The notes under the pieces: model-generated
Databases searched by the model: none
What the model was told of the DNA's origin: nothing
Seen by the model: only the letters and a program-made list of their open reading frames with translations
Program-made: the position numbers and the translations under genes
Part shown: piece after piece, positions 1 to 14,403 of the stretch
Layout: every line of letters begins with the position of its first letter
Numbering within the stretch: the stretch's first letter is position 1
DNA from: Symsagittifera roscoffensis
Lineage: Eukaryota; Xenacoelomorpha; Acoela; Convolutidae
Reading direction: 5' to 3'
Assembly (NCBI RefSeq): GCF_963678635.1
Contig: NC_087065.1
Coordinates: 28,599,254 to 28,663,253, forward strand
DNA length: 64,000 nt

Positions 1-1425
1 CTTTTCCAACTGTCAGTTAGCTATGTTTTATATTGCATTTTAAGTTTCGTTCTATTCCTTGAACCCTCAAACCTAGGATTTATTTATTTTCACCCAGAAT
101 TAGTTTTTTGATTTACCAGCTGATAATACAGTTTTTTTTTCAAATTGGGTTAATTTTATTATCAAAGCTGTGCCAATTATAAATTGTTCTTAAAAATCGA
201 AGAGCTTTATGGTCATTTTTTCCTGGAAATTCGAAATTTGACATTTATTCAAAACGAGTTATTTTTTGTCTCTTCGTTTATTGACTCTTTTTTCAACTGT
301 CTTTCAACTGATTCTTTTTTTGATTTTTTATTGCGGCTGTGTCGCTTCATATTATGTCGCATGACTGGCAAAAATGCCTTTTCCTGTCAATAGATTTTCG
401 GTGTAAAATAATTTTTGATGTAAATTTTCATATAGCTCTAATTTTCGGTTCAACGAGCGTCTACCTTAGTATTGTCGGTTTAATCACTAGTTTATAGAGT
501 TACTCTGCTAAATTAAAACTGGCAATTTTCTTGCAGGATTCGGTTTCTTCAAAACTAATTTAATGCGAGCAAAATTGTGATATGAAAATTTTGATGTGGA
601 TTTTGTGCTTTTTTTGTGATGTATCACAAGTGCAGAGCTTCGCTGCTCCACTGTCAATTTCAATTTAATCTTGAGCTAGTGGAAACTTTAAATGAAGGAA
701 TTGTTTGTACTCGTGTTATGCTAAAGTTGTTGGCAATCATTTTACTGTAACAAAAGTTTAAACTGTTCTTAGAAGAGTTAGATATCCGCTGTATCAGTGG
801 CTAGAATTTAAATATCGGAATATTAGTGGCCATTTTTTTCAGGAAAAGTCTTAAAGTTTGTTCAGGGTCAAAATCACTTTTCGCGCTTGGACATATGGTT
901 TTTTCAAAGTTCAGCTCATTTCCTTTGTTAACACTTGCGAACTTTAGCGAGCGTAGTGTATTAGTACGAACCTTCTTTCTTTTTCTAACCTCAATCGCAA
1001 ACAAAAATTATGCTATAATCACGATCTGTAGCATTGGAATTTTTCTAGCGTCTGGCTGAGTGGTTAGTGCGTGTGACTCGAAATCTTTACATCGCAAGTT
1101 CGAATCCGACACGCAACCGAATTTTTGATAATTCGAGGCTTATTTCTCTTTTTCTTATTTCACTTTATAGAGCTGCTTTTTTGTCGTGAGCTCGCTAGTG
1201 TTTGCGAAGAGCAGCTTCGCCTCTTTGTGAAAGGAAGGCAAACTCATCTATCGAACAGCAAAAGTGGAAAGGTTACAAAAAACGTGATTTGACTTTGTTT
1301 TGAAAGTGCAATTCCATTTTCAGATTTCCTAGCGGAATGAAAGTTTTAACCGCTTATCCAGTTTTCTCAAATTGGGTTAATTTAAATCAAAAAATTTGGT
1401 GAAAGGGTTAGACTTTCAAAGAACT
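1..1425. other. AT-rich non-coding flank
   Basis: No coding region is supported here. It holds a tRNA-like sequence (separate entry) and a short palindromic GCGAAG...CTTCGC motif near 1197. It could be intron of the ICA1-like gene whose last exon lies downstream, but I found no upstream exon. Confidence 0.5.
1048..1114 (+). repeat. tRNA-like sequence (tRNA-Ser-type SINE head or pseudo-tRNA)
   Basis: An A-box-like stretch (TGGCTGAGTGGTTAGTGC) and a B-box-like stretch (GTTCGAATCC) lie at tRNA spacing, with CTCGAAA between them resembling a tRNA-Ser anticodon loop. Outer ends GCGT/ACGC pair, but the rest of the acceptor stem and the anticodon stem are mismatched and no class II variable arm fits. 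This suggests a tRNA-derived SINE promoter or a decayed tRNA rather than a working tRNA. Confidence 0.45.
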
Positions 1426-1825
1426 TGAAGAAGAAGAAGAAGAAAGAACACCTGAATTACTATACAGTAAAAAGCCGAGGCATCAGTATAGCAAAGTGTA
1501 AATAATAAAGTTGGTTAAAATTCATTGGTTACATCAAACAAAAACACAACATCAGAAAACAAGCAATAAACAAAACAAAACAAGTTCGGTTACAGTTCAG
1601 AAATTGGTTGATTAAAATATATGAAGTTACGGATACTAAAAAAACATCAGTTTTAAGAATTAAGAACGAGCTGGTATTTTAACTTAACAAACAATTTTAA
1701 AGATAGTCCAAACATACAGCGTATATACAGAGTATATACAGATTCTCTTTCAAACAATGTCTGGAAAATTAAACTAAATTAAAACATATAGAACTAGCAA
1801 AAACGGAAATCACGCCACGTATTTG

Positions 1826-4800
1826 TCATCCCTGGAGAACGGTCCAAACCCGGCGATATTTTGTTGTTTGTTTTGTATTCGGTGTTTGTTTGTTGTGTAT
1901 TCGGTAATTATATTTTAATTGGATTTTATTTGTACATATTGGATTGTTTCTCAATTCACTCACGTAAAACTCTTTCAATTTTTTCTTGAATCCTGTTCTC
2001 GATTTTTCTAAATTGCGCAAAATTATGGGCAGTGAATTCCATTTTTTAGAAGTCAAATGAAAAAATGATTTTTGTAGAGAAGCGGTTGAACAATGTTTGT
2101 CAAAAATAATTTGTTTCGTTCTTTTGTTGAGCCTATAATTGGCAGTCGGTAGTCTCAATGTATTTTGAAAACCCTTCTTTTTGTTTGTAAGATATTGGTA
2201 TAAGTATGTTATACACTTTAACTCAATTCTTTTCTCGATTCCAATGAACGATTTGCTAATGCGAAGAAGGGAAGAAGATTTAAATTTCGATCTGAAATAT
2301 GTTCTTTTTAATGCCCAGTTCAACTGTTTCTCTAGAGATAGCATCAAAGTAGCATTAATTTGTTTTAAAAATATTGCTGAATAATCTTAATGTGAGAAAA
2401 CAAGACAATGAAGCAAAGCAACTAATGATAATGTCGGTAGTTGTTGTCCAATTGTATCTATAGTTTTAATTCCTTGTGCCATTTTTTGGAGAATTGTTTT
2501 GATTTGAGCATGAAAAGATAAACTTGAATCAAGAATCAGGCCTAAATATTTGCATTCTGATTTTTTGGCTACATAATGCCCATTAATTACTATTGTATCA
2601 GTATCTACCTTTTTGCTATCATTTTTTTGACAAAATGTTATAAAATTCGATTTAGATGCATTCAGATTCAATTGGTTCTCTGCAAAAAATTCCGTTAGAT
2701 TATTGAGTGATTTTTGCAGTCGATTCAAAGCATCCTCAGAAATTATTGAAGAGGAAAAAACCATACAGTCGTCAGCATATTGAACTAAAGTACAACCTTC
2801 ATATAATCGCTCTTGTATGTCATTAACATATAAAATGAACAACAACGGACCAAGTACCGTTCCTTGTGGGACACCTCGTTTGATTTCAATCCAGTCTGAA
2901 AAGATTCCATTGACGTTTACTCTTTGAATACGTTTGTTTAGGAAGCTAGCAATTAAAGCATTTGCTCCATTTGAAAAACCGAGAGAAAGCATTTTTTCAA
3001 TTAAAACTTTATGCGAAATAGAATCAAAAGCCTTGGACAGATCTAATAAAGCTGCATGTACGATTTTTTTGAATCTATTTGATTTCGAATACTTTCTGTC
3101 ACATAAACAAGAGCATCTTGTGTTGAAATGTTTTTGCGAAATCCGAATTGAATTGGTGTCATTGCTTGAAATTTGTCAAGATGTTCTGTTCTTTGGGCAT
3201 GTAAAATTTTTTCAAAAATTTTAGAAAAAGCACAAGTTATTGATATTGGCCAATTTTTTTGCATCCATTGGGTCATCTTTTTTAAACAAAGGGGTTACGT
3301 GTGCTTTTTTCAGTTCGATCGGGAAAATGTTCTCATCTAAGCAAGTATTTATGACAAAAGTTAAATGTGGAACTATAACTGATTGACCGTCAATGATTGC
3401 CCAAGAAGGTACGGTACAAGGTCCGAGAGGTTTTCTAACATTGATTTTTCGGACTATATCAAAGCATTGCTTCACTGTAATGTGTTGAAAATGGAAAGGT
3501 GCAGATTCAGAGGCAGATTTGTTGTAATTCGGATTCTTTTTAGCGCCGAAAAATTCGCCTAAGTTTGAAAAAATATAATTTAAATGATTGGCAATTTTTT
3601 GTCTTGAGTTATCATTTCACTGAAGGAATTTCGTAGAGCTGTAATTCGATTGTTGCCAGAACATGTACCTCTAACTTGGTTAATATATTTACATGTTTGT
3701 TGGATAGTGCTGAGAAGTGAAAAACAATTTTTTGAATGATCGAGTTGTTTACTTCTAATCAATTGGCTCATTTGATTACGTAAAAACTGGTACTTTGACC
3801 AATTATCGCTTGTGCTTTGACTGCGATATGATCTGAGTGGATTCTGTTTCTTAATCAACAATTGCTGACATTCTGAATCGAACCATTCCGTTTTCAACAC
3901 ATTTTTTGGTTTAAAATTACGAACAAATTTTTTTTCGATAGGAGCATGTTGCTGAAGAGCACTAGAAATTGAATAAATCATCGTCGAGAACATGTTTTGT
4001 GCGTCTGTACATTGATATAAGAGATACCAAGGAAGAGCGGAGAGTGTATTACAAAATTCATTTTTCTGATAATTTTTCTTATTGAAAGTCGAAATTATCC
4101 TCGGTAAACTTTTGCCGCATTTTATATCCGTCAAAATAAATGAAGCAAAATGGTCGGTTTTGTAAGGTGTATCAAAACAAAATTCAATGCCGTTTGTTTC
4201 ATAGTCACTGATAATGTAGTCGATATGAGTTTTAGTTGAGGAACTAATTCTGGTCTCATCGTTTAGACAAAAAACCTTCAATCCATATGGAATAATTATA
4301 GAATCTGAATTTTCTTTTTCTTTGCTATCCAGATAATTCATGTTATAATCACCCAGAAGCGTAATTTTATTAGAAACTGAAAATGCATTATCTATGTTAA
4401 GCGTTAATTGTTCCAAAAAATCAATAATGTTTGATCTGCTTGGATTATAACACAAATTAACTAACATTTTTTCTTTACTGGAAATGTTAAATGTAGATTT
4501 GCACTCAACCCACACTGACTCATATTTTTCTTTATCAAATTAATTTAAATCAGGCCTCAATTTCGGAGCCAATTTGACTGGTATATATAACAAAACGCCA
4601 CCGCCTTTCTTTTTTACCGCTGATTGACTATCATATCTGAACATCGCATGCGTTCTAGGGTGGAGATTCCATAAATTGTCACTATCTTCTTTTTTAAGCC
4701 ACGTTTCGGAAATTCCTATAATTGTATTTTCGCCCATATCATCAAGAAATTTTTTCAATGGCATCCGTTTTCTAATAATACTTTGAAAATTCAAATGAAC

Positions 4801-4920
4801 AAATTTAAGATTTGCACAATTTTTTGAGCAGATGTCGTAGACTGTTTCAATGGTTTCAATAGGACCAGGGTTTTTTTCAACATCCCCACTTTGGGTCAGT
4901 AACAACGCAAAAGGAAAAGA
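1826..4920 (-). pseudogene. LINE A ORF2 remnant: 2A - endonuclease - reverse transcriptase
   Basis: Pieces lie in two minus-strand frames. At the N-terminal end, LLLTQSGDVEKNPGP is a canonical 2A motif (DxExNPGP). The endonuclease follows, with ISETWL, LGDYNMNY and SSTKTHIDYI, matching catalytic blocks of APE-type endonucleases. The reverse transcriptase shows RGVPQGTVLGPLLFILYVND and the catalytic QYADDCMVF. A C-terminal WNSLPIILRN block closes it. At least one stop (near 4537) and several frameshifts (around 3500, 3250 and 3000) interrupt it. 2A sequences at the N-terminus of LINE ORF2 proteins are known from sea urchins, lancelets and other invertebrates, where they can skip or act as signals. 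Confidence 0.85.
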
Positions 4921-5143
4921 TGAGTCAGTGTGGTAGCTCTCCGCTCATTTATCACACATTTCGATGATAATATCTTTTGATGGCAGCTTAGATAGCCCCA
5001 GTAAACAATGGTTTTTTCTATATTTTCCATCTGAGCCTTGGAAATTAGAAAAATTGCACAAAACAACCAGAATTTAATATTCAGCATAATAAATTAAATA
5101 AATTAAATAATCGCCAAAGTTTGCACCAAGAAAAAATGCGAAG

Positions 5144-5473
5144 CTAGTATTTCCTAAAGAATTTTGCACCGTTTTGGAAAAATTGTATCATTTCTGCCGT
5201 TTTTGGATCTAAATTTGATGATTGTTGGGTTTGCTTCATTCTGGGGCGGGTTGTAATCTCACATGTGTTTGCATTAATATCAGAACCTCTAAAAGAATCT
5301 CTAAAACTTTGCACCAAAATTTCAACACCCCCATCAGAAGGATGCAAACCATCCGAGCTAAGCGCATCGGTATTTTGACTAAAATTTTTGTTTATGTCTA
5401 AAATATCCAATTTTACTTCGCCCAAGTAAAATCCAACACTTGGAGGGCATCTATTTTTCTCTTTAAAATTCAA
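5144..5473 (-). pseudogene. LINE A ORF1 remnant, SGNH-hydrolase-like C-terminal block
   Basis: A 109-residue minus-strand frame. Near its middle, LSSDGLHPSDGGVEILVQSF matches the last conserved block of SGNH/GDSL hydrolases (Asp-x-x-His) followed by the usual terminal helix. Only this end is visible. The Gly-Asp-Ser nucleophile block would lie further upstream and is absent or degraded. Esterase-type ORF1 proteins are known in CR1-like LINEs. The frame ends just before the 2A-bearing ORF2, the expected order. The product is probably not made, since the 5' part is missing. Confidence 0.6.
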
Positions 5474-5585
5474 AAACTAAGTCATAATTTTTTTCTGTGG
5501 ACTTGCGTTCATTGACTCTTTTCCGACTGTCCGTTTTAAAATCTGATGATGAAACTTGATCGAGTTTTAACGATTTTCATTGTGA

Positions 5586-5789
<204 letters not shown>

Positions 5790-6116
5790 TTGATATAGTT
5801 ATCTCATTGTGTTGCTTTGTTTTAGTTAATTTGCGGTGCTGATTCACGAATTTAAAGCTTGATTAAAACTATTAGTCGTAAAGCATAAAATTTCTTAATT
5901 TCAAATAAGTGTCATATATTTGTATGTATTGTTTGGGGATGTGTGTGCTTTCCAAATTGAGTGAGAGAGCTTTCACACTAAGAACAGACAATCTATCGTT
6001 GTCAGGTTGGAAAAGCAAATAGTGTAAAGTGAAGACTGGTCGATACCTCGTACCATTTACGTTGTATTAGGCAGTTATCAAAGGTCATATTTATATCTTC
6101 GAACAGCCCTGAATGA
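5790..6116. other. 3' flank of ICA1-like exon
   Basis: AT-rich, no reading frame or repeat recognised. It probably includes the 3' UTR of the ICA1-like gene. Confidence 0.4.
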
Positions 6117-6944
6117 ATAATAAGACTGACATCCTACCGGGTACAAAACTTTATTTTAAGAGATCGATGCAATTTGCAGCAATGGCCAAAATTGATTAAA
6201 AAAATTCTCCTGAAAAGACAACAACTGAATATCATTCATCAGCTTGATATGAAAATAAATGTCATTGGAGCAAAAAAAACTGAAAAAGCATCTAATTGAC
6301 AAAAAATTACACAGTCAATGCCCAGAGAGTCTTAGCGCGATATGTCGCTTCAGTTACCTCCAAATAAACCTTGAAAATATTGGTAGCTACGCGTCTATTG
6401 AAAATCAACTGATAGCATGGCCATGACAACCGCCTTTATCGCAACATTCCGACATTCGGATACAAGTTTTTTGTTTGAAAATATTTGAATATCGATGAAA
6501 GAACATGGATAACTTCTTTATCAGAATATCGATACTGCTCTTTTAATGAGGATAATGAACACTGGACAAAGCAATTTTTGCGTCTACTTGAACGGTTTCT
6601 GAAAAAGTTATAGGCTATTTTGGGCGTTTTCGATTAAGGTTGAAAAAGTAAAATAATTGTTGAGTTTTTATGCTGTATATACTCGCAATTTAAGCTGTAG
6701 GAGGTTTCTACCAGTCCTATGAAGCAATTCAGAGTAGTGTCATATGAAGCAAAGTGATGAATATATTTCGTATTATGTTTGTAAGGGACTGGGTGTTGAA
6801 TTGTATATTTTGGTTTTGTATATAGTAATTTAATTCAGATATTGCAGTTTGACATTCCATATTTAATTGTAATTTGCGCTGCTGTTTGAGCACCCCAGAG
6901 TTCTTTACGCCATGTGGTTTCTTCCGTTTCAATTGAAATTTTTC
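6117..6944. repeat. Dispersed repeat X, copy 1
   Basis: About 0.83 kb that recurs at 56794-57596 with high identity: a handful of substitutions plus small indels, including 15 extra bases here near 6150. It holds a short minus-strand frame (6729-6932) conserved in the second copy but with no recognisable domain. In the second copy X is joined directly to a LINE A-family fragment, so X could be an alternative LINE 3' region or an independent element. Confidence 0.8.
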
Positions 6945-6987
6945 AAAATCTTTCGAATTTCGAAGGCTAGATAAACAAGAGAAGATA

Positions 6988-7061
6988 TTACGGTCACTGC
7001 GTAATTACGGTCACTGCGTATTTTTGTGATAATTACGGTCACTGCGTAATTATCACAAAAA
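6988..7061. repeat. Hairpin cluster: three TTACGGTCACTGCGTAA units and a 17-bp perfect stem
   Basis: The palindromic unit TTACG-GTCACTG-CGTAA occurs three times. Around the third copy (7021-7061) the pairing extends to a 17-bp perfect inverted repeat with the 7-base loop GTCACTG. Just downstream AAAATATGGCTTC is directly repeated. This could be the end of a foldback element. Confidence 0.75.
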
Positions 7062-9457
<2,396 letters not shown>

Positions 9458-9617
9458 AAATCAGCTTGGATGAATTTATTTTGCATTATGATGCCCTCAA
9501 ATTTCTGCAGTTTCTGCAATATTTATGTAGTAAAATCACTTAAAGAATAATAAACGATAATCGCTTCAAATCAGATCTTATTAGTAGTCAAATTTTTTCA
9601 TGCTGGTATCCGTATAC

Positions 9618-9623
9618 AATAAA
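9618..9623 (+). terminator. Likely polyadenylation signal of PI4K2
   Basis: AATAAA overlapping a second AATAAA, about 160 bases after the stop codon. Confidence 0.5.
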
Positions 9624-10744
9624 TAAATGTTCATTTTAAAAAGCATTGTATTTAATTTACATGTTTTTCTGTACTCATTTTACGCTCTATAGAGGATAGT
9701 AACCCACATATCATTTCTAACTGCACCCCACGTTAATTTGACCTTTTTATCATGCGGCAATTCTCTTGACAGATGGGCCGATTTTTAGATAATTTCTTCA
9801 CACGTAGTTGAACAATTTCTTCGCACGTAGGGTTTTATTTAATCAGACCCGCATTTAGCTAATCGACCCGTGAACTTTTTAAAAATTCGCCTTTTTTATC
9901 AACAATGGCAACTGGTTACTGGGGTAGTAGCCCGCTCGAAAATTCGACCCACTACGATTCAAGTTCAGAAATTCAAAAATAATAGAAATAGCTTCTATCT
10001 GATAATCGTGCTGTTTTTCAGTTGTTAAAACCGCAAGATGAGAAGTATTAATTATTCATCAATAAAATAAGCAACAGAATTGTTGAGCAGCACAGTTCAG
10101 TCTTTCTCTAATTTTCGTGTAATTTAGTCTGTCAAACAGAAAATTCAAAATTTCTCGTCATGAGACATTTCTTTGTTTTTTTTTGGACTCCGTTGCCTGA
10201 AAGGACTTTAATAAGAGACCACTTATATCCCCAATACAATTTTTTGAGGTAGCAAAAGTTAGATGGATAAAAGCAAGTCCTACATATTGAAGGAACAACA
10301 GGTTTGATTTGATGTACAGCACATGTTTACTAATTTTGTTTATTTGATTAGCTTGTGATTTGACATCGTTTGACTTACAAAAAAGCAAACGTCAACTTGA
10401 ATGAACTGCATTTCAGGGTAAATGGCGTAATTTTGGGTCGCTAAAGTGAGTAATAATAAGATGAATATTGGATAAGTTTAACCAAAAATTTGGGTTTGTA
10501 AAAGCCTTAGCTGACTTTATGCAAAATGAATCTATTGTATATTTAAATGCGGGCTTTTATCTCGCCATGCTTAAGCCTTTTCAACTTATTACTTTTTCAT
10601 TTTTAACAAAAGATTTTTTTCACGTTTAAGCTTTATCGTATATTGCAATGATTAGATTTTTTTTCGATTTTCCTGTTTGAATTCAGTGTTTATCTCACCA
10701 AGTTTGAATTTAGCAACCCAATTGTAAGATGAAGTCAGGCTTTA
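9624..10744. other. AT-rich intergenic DNA
   Basis: I see no supported gene, exon or repeat here. Short open frames show no recognisable protein. Confidence 0.4.
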
Positions 10745-11990
10745 CCCGGGTGTTGCGATTTTGGTCTCCATATATGAATAACCAAATCCTTTTAGATTAC
10801 GAGATAAGCAATTTTCGAGATTTTTCAAAAATTTCTAGAAAAGTTAATTTTAAAAAATTTCTGAAAATTTGAAATTCTCAACCCTGTAGTTGGGGCTGTC
10901 ATAGTACTTTCAGGGATTGCGAATCTTGCCTTCAAATCTCATTTCTCAACTTTTGGTAGTTTTCGAGATATGACGTTTTTTCTGATTTTTTCAAAAAATA
11001 GATTTCAAATAAATTCAAAAAGTTAGTTGACCTCAATCCTGTAGTGGAAACTGTAAGAGTACGCTCAGGAGTTGCGAATCTTGCCTCTAAATATGATTGC
11101 TCAAATCCTTGTTGTTTTCCAGAGTTGAACGTTTTTTTTAAGGATTTTTCAAAGAAATTAGATATAAAAATTTGCACAATATTTGAAGTTCCCATCTATA
11201 TAGTGAAGCTTTTTCAGGTACTCCCAGAAGTTGCGAGTTTTGATACCAAATCTGACTGCTCAAATTCTTGAAGTTTTCGAAATATGACGTTTTTTGTGAT
11301 TTTTTCGAAAAATTTTCAGAAAATGTAAATTTAATTTTTTTTCTTGAAATTTTGAAGTTCTCAACAATGTACTTGGGAGCTGTGAGAGTATTCTCATTGG
11401 TTGCGAGGGTTGTATCCGAATATGACTGCTGAAATCTTCGGAGTTTTCCAGATATGACGTTTTTTGTGAGTTTTTAAAAATTTTACAGAAAACTCAAATT
11501 AATAATATTAAAAAAATTGAAATTCCGAACGCTGTAGTTGGGGGTTGTCAGAGTACTATCAAGGGTTGCGAATCCTGTCTCCATTTATGGCTGCTCAAAT
11601 CTGCGTAGTTTTTGAGATATGACGTTGTTTATGCTTTTTAAAAAAAGTTTTAATTTGAGTTTTCTCAAAATTTTAAATACTCCAAGCTGTAGTTGGCTAC
11701 TGTGAGAGTACTCTCAGGAGTTGCAAATATTGCGTTCAAATGCGACTGCTCAATGGCTTTTAGCTTCCGAGATGTGACCTTTTTTTATGTAATTTTGAAA
11801 TTTTTCTAAGAACTTAGATATATAAAATTTAACAGAATTTTATGGTTTTTCCAACTTTTAATTAGAAAAAACTTGGTTGATTTTTTTAAACTGAATTTGA
11901 ATTTACTATTACAACTCTATAATTAGGTGCTGTCAGAATACACTCAAAGGATGTAGATCTTATTTCCAATATATGCGGTTTCTTATGAGT
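10745..11990. repeat. Degenerate tandem array, about 160-bp period, about eight units
   Basis: A phrase like GGAGTTGCGAATCTTGCC recurs near 10752, 10912, 11069, 11228, 11398, 11562, 11718 and 11937. Each copy is followed by a GATATGACGTTTTTT-like stretch and an A/T-rich run. Units are diverged, so the array is old satellite-like DNA. Short frames in it are not genes. Confidence 0.75.
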
Positions 11991-12238
11991 TCTTAACAAT
12001 TAGAAGCACCGGAGGTGCGTTATACGCTAGTTATAGTGAACTCGGTAAACTTTTTTCTGTTTTTTGATTGCATTAATAAGTTTATGTTAAAGTACAAGAA
12101 ATTCTCAATTTTGACGCATACCTTAACTTTTTGACAGATATTCTCAATTTTAAATGTGTTATTGCCAAATTTGGTTATTCGGAAGAGCTTGCATAGAAAA
12201 TATTAGATTTTTAAATTTCTGTTCAATTGGTCAGATTA

Positions 12239-12670
12239 TTGTGTGCTATTTGCACAGCAACCGGCTGTCCGTGTTACGATTTCGAACCTCAAATTCTCAT
12301 TGCAGTATCATTTAGCGGGCAGAGCGCATCTTGTGCTCTGCGCAAATAGCATGCTTTGGGTAACTTTAATTTGTTGTATTTACACAAGCGAGTTGGAAAG
12401 CATAGCTTGTTATCATAACTGTCGACTTTTTCCAATCTAACTTGAAGTTTCATTAAATTCATTGGTCGGAACATTTTGTGCTACTAACACAGCAACCGGC
12501 AATCCTTGTTACGATTTTGAATTTCAAATTCTCAGTGCAATATCATTTTGCGGGCAGAGCGAGTGTTGTGATCTGCGCCAATAGCATGCTTTTTGGCAAC
12601 TTAAATTTGATCTATTTACACCTGCGAGCTGGCTATCATACCAGTCGACTTTTTTCTAATCTAAGATTGG
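12239..12670. repeat. Tandem duplication, about 236-bp unit
   Basis: Two units start with TGTGCTA(T/C)T..CACAGCAACCGGC and share GCGGGCAGAGCG, the CTGCGC..AATAGCATGCTTT stretch and GTCGACTTTTT. The second unit is shorter at its end. A related phrase with CACAGCAA and AATCCTTGTTG reappears near 27066, where it hosts a MITE. Confidence 0.75.
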
Positions 12671-13474
12671 TGTATTCTCCAAGAGCTGGTAGCTGAGTGG
12701 CATTGACATAGAGAGTTTCAATCTGGAGTTTTGCGGCTGGAATCCAGTAGATGGCGAGTTTTTTTTTTAGCTTTCCAGGTTTATTTGCTTAGTTCTCTAT
12801 TTTCGTGCATTTTAAAACTCTTAGCTTTGTCTGTGTAAACTGTTACAATCACCAGCGGATTAAATAGTGCAATTTGCTCTAGTTTTTCCAACAGTCGAAG
12901 TGGAGATTCGAAATACTTGCGATACAAAAATACCTGCCATTGTTGAGGCATGATATTTTTTTTGAAAAAAAAACAGCGTCATTTCTTTTTTCTGAAAAAT
13001 TTCATTTCTCTATCACACTAATCTGCAGCATCAAAACACCAACCTTTTGTATTAAACATATTTTTTTCTGCTCCTGATCATTTGAACCAAAATAATTGGC
13101 TTTTTGTATGCTGGTAGATATCCGACGTTGATAATTTCTATTGGCTGGTTAAACTTAACCTTGTGTATTTTTCGATTGAGTTTGGTTTTACTCTAAGGCA
13201 CTCTAAAATTGACGGTTCTGATGTTTTGAAAAACACTGATATAAAGACAAGTTTTAATGTTTGATTGGTAGAAAGTTTTGCGCTAAGCACCGAATTAAAT
13301 TTGCCTGTGCATAATTGTTCTGTGTTGAATTTTTAAAACCAAAGAAATTAAAAAATGTACCTAACAAATTATGAAATGAACATTTGGAAGTTGAAGGAAA
13401 AGGCACAAGTGCTTAACGGCCGAACCAAAATTACTAAATCAAAGCTAACCAATTAGTTAGCTGTTTAACCAATA
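12671..13474. other. AT-rich intergenic DNA
   Basis: No gene recognised. A weak tRNA-like stretch at about 12684-12760 (AGCTGAGTGG, then GGCTGGAATCC and a T-run) is too poor to call. Confidence 0.4.
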
Positions 13475-13611
13475 GTTGGCCGGGAGGAAGTCAGGAGTCC
13501 AAAAAAACTCATTAGAGCCTTAATAACAATAAAAAAAAGTAGTTTACTGAAGAGTTGTTGTGAGTTGTTCATTTTGTTTGATCTATTGACTTTTGGTATT
13601 GTTTAGATACC
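13475..13611 (+). repeat. Element 2 left terminal blocks A (13475-13554) and B (13556-13611)
   Basis: Block A carries an AATAAA-type signal and ends GTTTACTGAAGAG; block B starts TGTTGTGAGTTGTTC. Both recur at the right end as B (19354-19409) then A (19419-19493). B is 56 bases in both copies. Confidence 0.8.
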
Positions 13612-13775
13612 GGTAAACTTTTTTACGAATCGACAATCGGTCGATCATTCACCTGTTCGTGATAGTTTTTAGAACAGACATTTTTAATTGCCACATTATT
13701 TTTCTTATTCTTTTAATTCTTAGTTAGTGTACATAGATTGTACATATTCAAAGTTAACCTCAGAATAGTTTATTA

Positions 13776-13806
13776 TGGCGCAGTCAAACGAATCGAACCT
13801 GTGGGA
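13776..13806 (+). promoter_or_regulatory. Putative primer-binding site of element 2
   Basis: TGGCGCAGTC begins like the PBS of Ty3/gypsy elements (TGG followed by a tRNA acceptor complement), and AATCGAACC further on resembles the complement of a tRNA T-loop. The spacing is not a perfect tRNA match. Confidence 0.5.
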
Positions 13807-14403
13807 ATTCCTGCATTCTGGGCGAACCACACAATGGAGCCATCACATTCCTGGGGGCACTGGATCGACCAATTTCAGTTGGCAATCATAGCGTAGGAGA
13901 ATATGGACATTGACAATTCGAGTGGACCAGAGGTCCCAGAAAACCAGATTCTTATCCTAGAACAGCCCACAGGAAGTGAGCCGGAAACGGAAAAAGCCAG
14001 TCGGGAGGCCAGAAATAGGACTGCGATGAAATCCTACGGAGCCGCCGAAGAGAGGAAAAATAAACGACGAAAGAACAAAAAATCAGAGGGTTGAAAAGAG
14101 CAGAAGCCGATAAGAAGTTGACATCCATCCTATTTCTAGCCCTCGGCAATCAAGGGACAAGGGAATGCTCTCAGAAAAACCCTAGGGTGGAAATTTTTTC
14201 CATCTCTTTAAAAGAATTTTGGGACCTTTTGGACCTACCTTTTAATAAACCTCCAAACGTTACATTTGAAAGGTAAAAACTTTTAAATCGGGAAGAAAGA
14301 GGCAGGGAATCCTTCGAACAGTTTGGGGAGCCTTGAAGGACCTCGCTAGCAAGTAATATTAGAGAGTCAGACGAAGTGGATTAGGGATGTATTTATTTGT
14401 AAT

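Larger units (their letters stand above)
1426..5473 (-). mobile_element. LINE A: degraded APE-type non-LTR retrotransposon with 2A motif
   Basis: Minus-strand LINE. From its 5' side it shows the tail of an ORF1 with an SGNH-type block, a 2A peptide, an exonuclease-endonuclease-phosphatase-type endonuclease, a reverse transcriptase and a C-terminal WNSLP block. Its 3' end is a short GAA/TTC microsatellite followed by GAACAC, shared with LINE C. Frames are broken by stops and shifts, so it is not autonomous now. It lies antisense and just upstream of the ICA1-like terminal exon, so it probably sits in the last intron of that gene. Clade assignment (CR1/L2-like) is inferred from domain order and the microsatellite tail only. 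Confidence 0.85.

Noticed and set aside
10158-10388. 76-codon minus-strand frame as a host gene
   Set aside because: No conserved motif, no splice or start context, AT-rich composition.
12684-12760. Second tRNA-like sequence
   Set aside because: Only a partial A box and a poor B box; no cloverleaf.
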